From Vibrio cyclitrophicus (GTDB lineage Bacteria > Pseudomonadota > Gammaproteobacteria > Enterobacterales > Vibrionaceae), in assembly GCA_023206055.1 (NCBI GenBank), contig CP065366.1, forward strand, positions 434,001 to 498,000: a DNA stretch of 64,000 bases. The letters are read 5' to 3'. The notes beneath the pieces were generated by a model, which was not told the DNA's origin, searched no databases, and worked only from the letters and a program-made list of their open reading frames with translations. Shown here piece after piece: positions 1-8,600 of the stretch (the stretch's first letter is position 1; each line of letters opens with the position of its first letter). The position numbers and the translations under genes were made by a program.

Positions 1-1
1 C

Positions 2-412
2 GCGAGCGCAGTTCGAGCGGTAGTCGCTCAGCGATTGGTTCGTAAAGTATGTACTGACTGTAAAGTTGAAGATGAGCTAGATGAACCTCGCAAACAATGG
101 TTGAGCGTTCGCTTCCCAAATCAGGTAGGCGTGCCATTTATGAAAGGGCGTGGTTGCCAGAACTGTAACTTAACCGGCTACCGTGGGCGTATTGGTGTTT
201 TTGAAATGCTAGAGCTAGAGCAAAACATGATGGATGCACTGAGAGCGAATGATGCGGTTGGTTTTGCCCAAACAGCCAGACAGTCTGACAATTACAAACC
301 GTTATTGGCTTCTGCAATGGAACTGGCTTTGCAAGGTGTTGTGAGCCTCGATGAGATCATGCATCTTGGTGAAGGTGACGCCTCCGGTGCAACCGATCCA
401 ATTTATCTGTAA
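2..412 (+). CDS. mshE: MshE, MSHA pilus assembly ATPase (C-terminal part)
   Basis: This is the 3' end of the GspE/PilB-type ATPase that drives MSHA pilus extension at the inner membrane. The frame is open from base 2, so the gene starts upstream of the window. The visible part holds the tetracysteine zinc site of this family, as two CxxC pairs (CTDC at nt 50-61 and CQNC at nt 155-166), followed by a typical GYRGRIGVFEML segment. The Walker A and B motifs lie outside the window. mshG starts 12 bases downstream, so the two are probably co-transcribed. The family call is firm; the name MshE rests on the adjoining msh genes. Confidence 0.95.
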   Translation, partial: ASAVRAVVAQRLVRKVCTDCKVEDELDEPRKQWLSVRFPNQVGVPFMKGRGCQNCNLTGYRGRIGVFEMLELEQNMMDALRANDAVGFAQTARQSDNYKPLLASAMELALQGVVSLDEIMHLGEGDASGATDPIYL

Positions 413-424
413 GGGTAGACTAGT

Positions 425-1648
425 ATGCCAACGTATCGTTATGTAGGTCGCAGCTCTGATGGTAGCCAAGTAAGTGGGCAATTAGACGCGAATAACGAAG
501 ATCTTGCGGCTGAAAGCTTGATGAACAAAGGGATCATTCCAACCTCTATCAAACTGGGTAAAAGTGGTGACTCAGTCTTAGATATGGATGTGTCGAGTTT
601 GTTCTCGCCGAATGTTCCGCTTGAAATCTTAGTTCTATTTTGTCGACAGCTATACAGCCTAACCAAAGCTGGCGTGCCGCTTCTGAGGTCGATGAAAGGT
701 CTGACTCAAAATTGTGAGAATAAGCAGTTGAAAGCAGCCTTAGAAGAAGTGGTTGCTGAGCTAACCAATGGCCGTGGGTTAGCGGCATCTATGCAGATGC
801 ATCCTAAGGTATTTAGCTCGTTGTTTGTATCGATGATCAGCGTTGGTGAAAACACAGGTCGTCTAGATCAGGCTTTGCTGCAATTAGCTGGATACTACGA
901 ACAGGAAGTTGAGACTCGTAAACGAATCAAGACGGCGATGCGTTATCCAACGTTCGTGATCAGCTTTATTTTGATTGCGATGTTCATTCTTAACATCAAG
1001 GTTATTCCACAGTTCTCAAGCATGTTTGCGCGCTTTGGTGTCGACTTGCCGCTCCCAACTCGTATCTTGATTGGTATGTCTGAGTTCTTTGTGAATTATT
1101 GGGGCTTAATGCTTGGTGTGATCTTTGGTCTTATCTTTGCTTTTAAAGCCTGGGTTAAGACAGATAAAGGCTTGGAAAAGTGGGATCGATTACGCTTAAA
1201 AATACCTATAATTGGTGGCGTTGTTAACCGAGCTTTACTGTCTCGTTTCTCACGTACATTCGCGTTGATGCTAAAAGCCGGTGTGCCACTGAACCAGTCG
1301 CTAGCGCTATCGGCGGAAGCCTTAGATAACCGTTTTCTTGAGTTGCGAGTTCAAGCGATGAAGTCGGCCATTGAAGCTGGTAGCACGGTTTCGTCGACCG
1401 CGATTAACAGCGAAATTTTCACACCGCTGGTGATACAAATGATCTCTGTCGGTGAAGAGACGGGCCGTATTGATGAGCTATTGCTTGAAGTGGCCGATTT
1501 TTATGACCGCGAAGTCGATTATGATCTGAAAACTTTAACCGCCAGAATTGAACCCATTTTGTTAACCATCGTTGCGGGTATGGTGCTGATTTTAGCGCTA
1601 GGTATTTTCTTGCCGATGTGGGGAATGTTGGATGCAATTAAAGGTTAG
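425..1648 (+). CDS. mshG: MshG, inner-membrane platform protein of MSHA pilus
   Basis: A 407-residue GspF/PilC-family polytopic membrane protein that couples the assembly ATPase to pilin insertion. Two copies of the T2SSF domain are visible, at about residues 70-195 and 270-395. Each contains the family pattern FCRQLYSLTKAGVPLL or FSRTFALMLKAGVPL and a later SVGExTGR motif. Hydrophobic segments follow each copy, and the C terminus is a transmembrane helix. Length is normal for the family. It sits between mshE and mshF with very short gaps, as in the secretory half of the Vibrio cholerae msh locus. Confidence 0.97.
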   Translation: MPTYRYVGRSSDGSQVSGQLDANNEDLAAESLMNKGIIPTSIKLGKSGDSVLDMDVSSLFSPNVPLEILVLFCRQLYSLTKAGVPLLRSMKGLTQNCENKQLKAALEEVVAELTNGRGLAASMQMHPKVFSSLFVSMISVGENTGRLDQALLQLAGYYEQEVETRKRIKTAMRYPTFVISFILIAMFILNIKVIPQFSSMFARFGVDLPLPTRILIGMSEFFVNYWGLMLGVIFGLIFAFKAWVKTDKGLEKWDRLRLKIPIIGGVVNRALLSRFSRTFALMLKAGVPLNQSLALSAEALDNRFLELRVQAMKSAIEAGSTVSSTAINSEIFTPLVIQMISVGEETGRIDELLLEVADFYDREVDYDLKTLTARIEPILLTIVAGMVLILALGIFLPMWGMLDAIKG

Positions 1649-1651
1649 GGA

Positions 1652-2107
1652 ATGCTAAATAACCTACAACGCTCACGTTTTGTTATTTGGACTGTGGTTA
1701 TTCTTTTTCTTATTGTTGGTGTGCTTTCGGCATTCAAAACTGTAGAAGATGAAGCGACTAACACGGCATTTATCGTCGCGAGCAAGCGGATTTTAGAGCA
1801 AGCCAATTTATTCAAACAACAGTATTTGCTATCGGGTGCTGGGCAAGAAGAAGGCTCGGAACCCCCAAAGATCTACAGCAGAACTGGATGGGTAATGCCT
1901 ATCCTAGGTACGAAGCGAGACTGTAACTATTGGCTGGATCAATTATATCCTCAAAGGGGCATTTTAGGACTAAGTTCTCCAAGTGTTGAGGATAAAAGTG
2001 ATAACATACACTTTCACTGTAGTTATCATTATACTGATAAATATCAGGTAGATATATTACTCGAAAAGGAAAGGTTTAGTGTAAGAGCCAATATTTTGGC
2101 TTTGTGA
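1652..2107 (+). CDS. mshF: MshF, MSHA biogenesis protein
   Basis: A 151-residue protein with one N-terminal transmembrane helix (about residues 10-28), a short cytoplasmic tail and a periplasmic domain. The start follows the mshG stop by 3 bases, so it is translated from the same message. It has no type III signal peptide motif and is therefore not a pilin. The name is given from its position between mshG and mshB and its topology. Its molecular role is not known to me. The last part of the gene is more AT-rich than its neighbours, and the gene ends before a probable promoter. Confidence 0.85.
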   Translation: MLNNLQRSRFVIWTVVILFLIVGVLSAFKTVEDEATNTAFIVASKRILEQANLFKQQYLLSGAGQEEGSEPPKIYSRTGWVMPILGTKRDCNYWLDQLYPQRGILGLSSPSVEDKSDNIHFHCSYHYTDKYQVDILLEKERFSVRANILAL

Positions 2108-2112
2108 AAATA

Positions 2113-2155
2113 TTGACAGTTTTTTTATGGTTTTATACGAGCACGAATGTATAAT
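2113..2155 (+). promoter_or_regulatory. Candidate promoter region of the mshB-to-mshQ structural operon
   Basis: The 79-base gap between mshF and mshB has a perfect TTGACA (2113-2118) and a perfect TATAAT (2150-2155), but 31 bases apart. They cannot be the -35 and -10 of one ordinary sigma-70 promoter, although TATAAT may work with a weaker upstream element. From memory, the V. cholerae msh locus is transcribed as a secretory and a structural operon, the latter beginning at mshB, which fits a promoter here. Confidence 0.45.
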
Positions 2156-2186
2156 GCGCGTTAATAATTAGATGAGTAGGTAGAAA

Positions 2187-2762
2187 ATGCTTAAGAATCA
2201 AAAGGGTTTCTCCCTTGTCGAATTAGTCATAGTGATCGTGGTTGTTGGTTTATTGGCGGTTGCCGCCCTACCTCGCTTTTTAGATGTGACAGATGAAGCC
2301 AAGAAATCAAGCATTGAAGGCGTTGCTGGTGGTTTTGCGACAGCAGTACTCTCGGCAAGAGCACAGTGGGAAGCAGAAGCTAGGCCATCAGAGAAGATAG
2401 GTGTTGAAACATACAATACTGTAAATTATGATGGTGTTGATTTTTGGTTAACGAGATCAAAGAACAGTAACAACGTCGATACTGATTTTCGAGACGGCTA
2501 TCCGTGGACTCTGAATAACGATTCTGGCACTGCGCCACAAGATATTTCAGATGAAACATGCTCTGAGTTGATGGAAAACTTGCTGCAAAATCCACCTAAA
2601 ATAGGTGCGGTTTCAGATGTCGATAATGACTCAAATTACAAATATTCAGCGCAAGCGAATTCAGGTGATGCAACGTGTACTTACGTTCAATTAGAAGGCA
2701 GTACCGAGCACGAATTTGTTTACGAAATTAAAACTGGTCGTGTGACCGTAACTTTGCAGTAA
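2187..2762 (+). CDS. mshB: MshB, MSHA minor pilin
   Basis: A 191-residue type IV prepilin. The leader ends in Gly7 before [12 protein letters not shown], so prepilin peptidase should cut after Gly7 and leave Phe1 and the conserved Glu5 on the mature protein. The first 25 mature residues form the hydrophobic alpha1 helix. Two cysteines in the C-terminal half could form a disulfide. It lies directly before mshA and resembles it at the N terminus, as expected for a minor pilin that initiates or shares the fibre. Confidence 0.93.
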   Translation: MLKNQKGFSLVELVIVIVVVGLLAVAALPRFLDVTDEAKKSSIEGVAGGFATAVLSARAQWEAEARPSEKIGVETYNTVNYDGVDFWLTRSKNSNNVDTDFRDGYPWTLNNDSGTAPQDISDETCSELMENLLQNPPKIGAVSDVDNDSNYKYSAQANSGDATCTYVQLEGSTEHEFVYEIKTGRVTVTLQ

Positions 2763-2797
2763 GTCTGCGTAAAATTAAACATAGAGAGAGCTTAACT

Positions 2798-3316
2798 ATG
2801 AAAAGACAAGGCGGTTTCACCCTAATCGAACTAGTGGTTGTAATTGTTATTCTAGGTATTCTTGCTGTAACTGCGGCACCACGTTTCTTGAACCTGCAAG
2901 ATGATGCTCGCACTGCAACATTAGAGGGCTTACGTGGGGCTGTAGCAGGAGCCATGGGGATCTCTTATGGTAAAGCGGCAATCAACGGCATTGAAGCTAC
3001 AACATATACCGCTTTTACTGATACTGATAATCCAGGTACTGTAGTTGAAGGTATAGCACATAGTTTTGGTTATCCTGTTGCGGTTAACGATGAAACTGCT
3101 AACCAAGGCGGTATCATGCAAACCTTAGATGTATCAAATGAGTTCGTGGTTTTAGATAGCTCTGAAGATGATGCAACTGACCCTACAAATACTACTATTG
3201 ACATTGGTATAGACGGATACACTGTGCAATGTGTTCAGTATACAGCAGCTATTGATGCGAATACGCCTGCGACTGTATTGATTGTTGATGGTGCTGATGG
3301 AAACTGTGGCTTATAA
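2798..3316 (+). CDS. mshA: MshA, major MSHA pilin
   Basis: A 172-residue type IV prepilin with the signature [16 protein letters not shown], to be cleaved after Gly6, and Glu5 of the mature form present. The only two cysteines (in TVQCVQY and GNCGL) lie at the C terminus and can form the usual disulfide-bonded loop. The globular domain is rich in Thr, Asp and Ala, as expected of an exposed pilin. A strong terminator-like hairpin directly follows the gene, which would raise mshA transcript over the downstream genes and supports the major-subunit call. Confidence 0.95.
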   Translation: MKRQGGFTLIELVVVIVILGILAVTAAPRFLNLQDDARTATLEGLRGAVAGAMGISYGKAAINGIEATTYTAFTDTDNPGTVVEGIAHSFGYPVAVNDETANQGGIMQTLDVSNEFVVLDSSEDDATDPTNTTIDIGIDGYTVQCVQYTAAIDANTPATVLIVDGADGNCGL

Positions 3317-3342
3317 TCCCCAGTGAATATTATCTAGAATTC

Positions 3343-3370
3343 AGGCCGGCCTTTGTCGGCCTTTTTTTTT
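3343..3370 (+). terminator. Terminator after mshA
   Basis: Perfect 6-bp stem AGGCCG (3343-3348) and CGGCCT (3357-3362) with an 8-base loop, running into a T tract (3362-3370). As mshC-mshQ follow in the same direction, it is probably a partial terminator. A TATAAT at 3431-3436 could restart transcription for mshC, but no good -35 is visible. Confidence 0.85.
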
Positions 3371-3466
3371 CTATCGCTCATAAATATTAAAACTATTCAT
3401 ATACATAAGAGCGTAAGCTTCGTTATCTTGTATAATCAGTATTCGCTTGGCAGTTAGAGGCTCATT

Positions 3467-3958
3467 ATGGATAACAGCCCCATACCCAAAGGCTTTACTC
3501 TGGTAGAGCTGATCATCGTTATCATTATCCTCGGTATTATTTCAACTTTTGCCGCGAGCCGCTTCACTGGTACCTCTAGCTATTCCACTTTTACTGCACA
3601 AGAGCAAGCCATCTCCGTAATTCGCCAAATTCAAGTCAATCGAATGCAATCGAATGTTTCCGCTGCTAATGATAGCTTTCGCCTTGCTATTAATGGTGAC
3701 TGTTTAGGTTCAGTAACCGCTTGCAGTTTAAATTTATCGAACAGCACTCAGAAATCACAAGCTGATGCACGTAGTGATTATGTTCGTGAATCAGATATTT
3801 CATTTTCTTCTCCGAATACCATTGTCGAATTTGACTTATTAGGGAACCCTTCAGTGAGCGCTGGAGTTAGCATCACGATTAACTCAACCACTACTAGCAA
3901 TAGCGCTCAGGTGTGTATCAATTCTCAAGGTTATGTGCGTGAAGGGGCGTGTCTATGA
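3467..3958 (+). CDS. mshC: MshC, MSHA minor pilin
   Basis: A 163-residue prepilin-like protein with the cleavage motif KG|FTLVELIIVIIILG after Gly9 and Glu5 in the mature helix. Four cysteines lie in the C-terminal domain. It is the first gene after the mshA terminator, and its stop codon overlaps the mshD start (ATGA at 3955-3958), so MshC, MshD, MshO and MshP are translationally linked. Family members are minor pilins forming the initiating or tip complex. Confidence 0.92.
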   Translation: MDNSPIPKGFTLVELIIVIIILGIISTFAASRFTGTSSYSTFTAQEQAISVIRQIQVNRMQSNVSAANDSFRLAINGDCLGSVTACSLNLSNSTQKSQADARSDYVRESDISFSSPNTIVEFDLLGNPSVSAGVSITINSTTTSNSAQVCINSQGYVREGACL

Positions 3959-4524
3959 TTCGCGTACGTGGTTTTACTCTCATAGAGAGCATTATTGTGA
4001 TTATCGTACTGGGTATTGCGATGGTCACAATTAGCAGTTTTTTAGCACCTCAAGTGGCAAGTTCGGCCGACCCACAATATCAAAACCGCTCCGTAGCCTT
4101 AGGTCAAAGTTTGATGAACCAAATATTGGCACGTGGTTTTGATGAACACAGTGATTTTGATGGTGGTTTGATTCGCTGTGGCGATGCGGGAGCAGCGACT
4201 TGTTCTGCACCCAATGAACTGGGAGTGGATGGTTCAGAGGCTGCGCCCGCTGCTTTTAATGATGTCGATGACTATATTGGTTGTTGGTATACCGATACCA
4301 CTGAGTCAGCTTGTGTATCATCGACGAAGTATCCGCTTGCTAATATCCTAGATGAAAATATCGAAGACAGTTATGTCAATTTCCGTGTTGAGGTCTTGGT
4401 GTTTTATGACCAAAACATGGATGGGCTTAACGACAATATAACTGGAACGATGAAGCGCGTTGAATTACAGATCTTTGGTGGTAACAACCGTTATAGCTTG
4501 GTTGCTTACAAGGGGAACTACTAA
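3955..4524 (+). CDS. mshD: MshD, MSHA minor pilin
   Basis: A 189-residue prepilin-like protein with motif RG|FTLIESIIVIIVLG. The start is placed at the ATG at 3955, which overlaps the mshC stop, rather than at the in-frame GTG at 3949. Glu5 is present after cleavage at Gly6. The protein resembles PilV/GspI-type minor pilins in its N-terminal helix and its acidic, cysteine-containing body. It overlaps mshO by one base (TAATG). Confidence 0.92.
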   Translation: MIRVRGFTLIESIIVIIVLGIAMVTISSFLAPQVASSADPQYQNRSVALGQSLMNQILARGFDEHSDFDGGLIRCGDAGAATCSAPNELGVDGSEAAPAAFNDVDDYIGCWYTDTTESACVSSTKYPLANILDENIEDSYVNFRVEVLVFYDQNMDGLNDNITGTMKRVELQIFGGNNRYSLVAYKGNY

Positions 4525-5270
4525 TGAAACAACGTGGTTTTACTTTGATAGAGATGATCGTAACCATTGTTGTGGTTGCCGTCATTGGCCTCGCAATTGC
4601 CGGTTTTGTTGAATATGGAATGAAAGGCTATGTTGAGACTATCGATCGTCAAAAAGTACAAGTAAAAGGTCAATTTGTTGTTGAAAAAATGTCGCGAGAG
4701 ATAAGCCATGCGACTCCCAATAGTTTTGATTCGAGTATTATTCCAGCGTCGGCTTCGTCCTATGCTCAAAAATGTCTAGTATTCTATGCTATTAAATATT
4801 CAGGTTTTTATCACTTTGATGAAGCGACAAACGATTTGAATTTCATAATTGGACAAGACTCTCCAACATTCAGCGCAGACGATTTCCTAATTATTAACCC
4901 AACCAATAACTCCGAGTTTGGAGAGGATTCCATTAAGCGGATTTCAGTCTCTGGTTTAGCTTCGATAAATAATGTGTTCACCGCTTCTTCGGTAAGTTTG
5001 AGTAGTCAGTCAATTGCTCAACGCCATTATATTTATGATGGTAGTAACCCGGTGAGTTATTGTTTAGTGAATGATACTGTTCAGAATCAAGGCCTAATCC
5101 AACGAAATGGAGTCACCGTTGCGGATAGCATTAATTATGCTCAAAGTAACTTCCGCTATGAAGATCCAAGCTTACAAAGAGGTGGTGTAATTCACATCGA
5201 TCTTGTGCTCGAGCAAAACAGTGAAGTAAGTGTTTACCAACAAGATGTGCAGGTACTCAATGCGCCATAG
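4524..5270 (+). CDS. mshO: MshO, MSHA minor pilin
   Basis: A 248-residue prepilin-like protein with a short leader, MKQRG|FTLIEMIVTIVVV, cut after Gly5, and Glu5 conserved. It is larger than the other minor pilins and resembles the PilW/GspJ class in size and position. Its ATG shares a base with the mshD stop, and its 3' end overlaps mshP by 11 bases, so the minor-pilin genes are tightly coupled. Confidence 0.92.
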   Translation: MKQRGFTLIEMIVTIVVVAVIGLAIAGFVEYGMKGYVETIDRQKVQVKGQFVVEKMSREISHATPNSFDSSIIPASASSYAQKCLVFYAIKYSGFYHFDEATNDLNFIIGQDSPTFSADDFLIINPTNNSEFGEDSIKRISVSGLASINNVFTASSVSLSSQSIAQRHYIYDGSNPVSYCLVNDTVQNQGLIQRNGVTVADSINYAQSNFRYEDPSLQRGGVIHIDLVLEQNSEVSVYQQDVQVLNAP

Positions 5271-5697
5271 AAAATCATCTCAACAAGGTAGTGTTTTGGT
5301 CGTCGCAGTGTTTGTTATTGTGGTGATGGGTTTCCTTGCAACTTCCTTAGTACAAGTTCAGTGGTCAAATCACGATACCTTGACGCGTAAACAACTTGGC
5401 ACACAAGCCTGGTTGCTCGCGCATTCTGCTAATGAGTGGGCACTTGCTCAAGTTTACCCTCTGACGGTATCACCTGCGATTTCCACTAGTGTGAACACTG
5501 TATGTAACACCTTAAATGCCAACCAAGTGAGTGCTGGTATGTCGACTATCTGTACTGTCGGAGAATTAACTTGTAATCAGATTGGAACTTTAGATGGCGT
5601 TGGTTTTTTCAAAATTGAATCAACAGCCATTTGTGGTTCAGGTATCAACCAAGTGCAACGTATTCAAGAAGTTTGGGTGAGGGAAGTAGAGCTATGA
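5260..5697 (+). CDS. mshP: MshP, MSHA biogenesis protein (PilX-like)
   Basis: About 145 residues starting at the ATG at 5260 (MRHRKSSQQGSV). A longer in-frame start at GTG 5230 is possible but would overlap mshO further. The N terminus has a prepilin-like basic leader and a hydrophobic helix (VLVVAVFVIVVMGF), but Ser replaces Phe after the Gly and there is no Glu at +5. That noncanonical form is known in PilX/GspK-like minor pilins. Its stop overlaps the mshQ start (ATGA at 5694-5697). Confidence 0.85.
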   Translation: MRHRKSSQQGSVLVVAVFVIVVMGFLATSLVQVQWSNHDTLTRKQLGTQAWLLAHSANEWALAQVYPLTVSPAISTSVNTVCNTLNANQVSAGMSTICTVGELTCNQIGTLDGVGFFKIESTAICGSGINQVQRIQEVWVREVEL

Positions 5698-8600
5698 TAA
5701 AGAAATTTATGGTTAAACAATTTCAGTTTTTTTTGTTATTAACTACTTTACTTACTTCTTCGTTATCTTATGGCGCAACTTACAACTTAGAGCTTGAATC
5801 TGACTTTAAACAGTTATGTACATATAATGGAGGAGGACAAGCGCCGATATCTATAAATGGTTCTGAGTGGGCTAGAGAGTATCGATGTCACGGGATTTTT
5901 TCTTCACGTAATAACACTATTAATCTTTATGATAATAGTGTTGTTAAAGCTGACCAGACTTTTAATATAACAAATACAGAATTTAAACCGGTTGTTTCTT
6001 CTTCTGGTAATGAGGGTACAACTACTTTATCTGGTGCTGGTGGGGGGGAATCTTCGCTCTCGGAAGTCACTCTTCCTGGAAGCATCCTTGGTGCTGGAAC
6101 TCTATCGTTATCAAACTCTTCTATTCATGGGAATGTCGATGCGAGTTACGGCATTACGATCATCGCTACCAGTATAGGAAGTGATGTTTCTGGAGGAGGG
6201 TCATTCGACTTGAGTAATGGTTCTAGTATTGGTGGTGACGTTCAGATCGTGGATGGTGCGACGGTCGAGGACTCATCAGTTACTGGTGATATAAAAGCTC
6301 AATCTCTAGCGTTGACAGATGCGTCAGTAGGAGGAAACACTAATGTTGAATTTGCGTTATTTGCAGATAACTCTTCTATAACGGGATATGCAGAAGCTCA
6401 ATCAATAAATTTGACTAACGACTCAAGTATTGGAGGCTATGCAAAAGCAGCATCTACTGACTCGATAATAATAGATGATTCTTCGATTGGTGGTGATGCT
6501 TCTGCACAAAAAATAACCGCAACTGATGCGTTTATTGGCGGTAATGCTGATACTGTTTACGAACTTGATTTAACCAATAGTACCGTTCAAGGAAATGTCA
6601 CGTCGATCAACTCTGATATTGATTTATCAGGCAATACAGCCATTATGGGAGATGCCACCGCTTCTACTCCTGATAATGGTTGGGCAACCATTAACTTCAA
6701 TGATAACAGCATAGTTCATGGCACTTGCCTACACCGCACCTATCCTGTTGATGCTTGCGATTCTACTGAGCCTCCAATCAACCAAAATCCTCAATTTGAA
6801 TTTGGGACCTTAACCAAAGACAATTGTCGCATTATCGAACCTGGTACTAACGATGATGCAGATAGACAAAGAGTGTCTTGCACATTGGAATTCGACAAAA
6901 CTTACACCACGGTTCCTTTGGTGTTTGTTATGCCGACCATTGATGCCAATCTATCAGTTTTGAGCGCGAGAACTACAGAGTTACCCTCAACAGCTTCTGT
7001 TATTGGAACAAGTTTGACCTCTGCAACTGTAGTACAAGAGATTGCACCGAGCGCTAAACGTAATACCAGCAATACGACATACCTTGATGCTCCAATGCTG
7101 AGTGATGAAGATTTAAATTCACTTAACATCGATTATTTCGTTATTCAAGAAGGGGTGATTTCTCTTGGGAACGGAAAAGGACGAATTGTCGCGGGCTTAG
7201 TGGAAACAAATACTGCAGCTTCACAAATTAGTAATGAAAGAAATAATGCTGATCTTATTAAATTTGAAGATTTTGGTCTAAGTACTTTCTCAAATATTCC
7301 AGGTGTGCTTGTTCAACCGCAAACCAAAAATAATAGCTCAGCTTGGTTTACGGGTATGGCAAGAGGTGTGAATACTGAACGCTTTTATTTAGCCCTTGAA
7401 AAATCTGAAGTCATCAACAATAACGACATTAGTGAACCAGAGAAAGTCGCTTTTGTTGCTGGTGAAGGTTCAGGCATTACTCAAGGTGCTCGCTTCTTTT
7501 TAGGAAGTGGAGAGACTCGAGTCACTACCACGCTTAATGAAAAAGTCATTTCCCCAATAGAAATTGGTTGTGAGGAATCAACCAGTATTTCCGACGCTAA
7601 TTTTGACGCCCCACCAATTCTAATTGCAAATAAAAACTCAAGAAGTGGTAATAACGGTGGTTGGGTTCGTCGTTGTCATGTTACTGAAGATGAAGTTTAC
7701 TTTATTGTTGAAGAAGACATGGATAAGGACAGCGAACGCTCACATATAGCAGAAGATGTTGGTTTTTTTATGTTTGATCGACCAAACGAACTTGGTATTT
7801 GTGATGGCTTTAATAACAAAAGTCCAGTCCAAACTTGGATTCGAACCGATGGAACTATCGGAGCATTCGAAGCTTATAATTCCTCTCGCGTTATTGGTTC
7901 TTTTAAAGATGGAAATCGGAGGTATCTCGGCTTTGATGACGACTGGGTGACTGACGGTACAAATTGGTCAACCGGTGGTGCTTGTGATGGTTTAGCGTGT
8001 GGTGGCTTAGACGACTTGATGGTACCTAAAGAACTGTTAGAGGATATGCCTGATAACCTAACTGTTTCTGTCAATGTTGGTACTGGAGATACGCTAACCT
8101 TACCTTTGACTGACAGCGACGGCCAACCAATTTACGAATACCAAACCTTGAATATTGGTGGAATAGTAACGATAGAAGCAGGTAAATATAAAATAGGATC
8201 CATCAATGTCTGGGAAGATGGAGAGGTACAAGTCAAGAGCGGTGATTCCGTTACGATTTTCACCAATGAACTCCAACTTAATAACCGAGCGTTTTTCGGT
8301 GTCCCTATTGATAGCAGGGTCGTTGATAAACCAACTCTAGAGGCCGATACTTATTTGCGTGTCAATGTATTGGAATCGAATTCCAATAGTGTGAATATCA
8401 ATAGCAATAGTTCAACGAAGCCAAGCACATTTGTCGGCTTATTGTATAGTGAACAACCTGTAAGAATTAGTAATGACGCCAGAATTTATGGCGGGGTTGC
8501 TGCTGAGAGTGTTCATATGTCAGGTCAATCACTTATTTCTGCGGCAACATCTTGTATGTTACCAAGCGATGATTACGAGATAGATATATCTCCCGCGACC

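Noticed and set aside
5631..5693. Upstream in-frame TTG start for mshQ
   Set aside because: The ATG at 5694 overlaps the mshP stop and gives a clean signal peptide; the extra 21 residues would only be mshP read in another frame.
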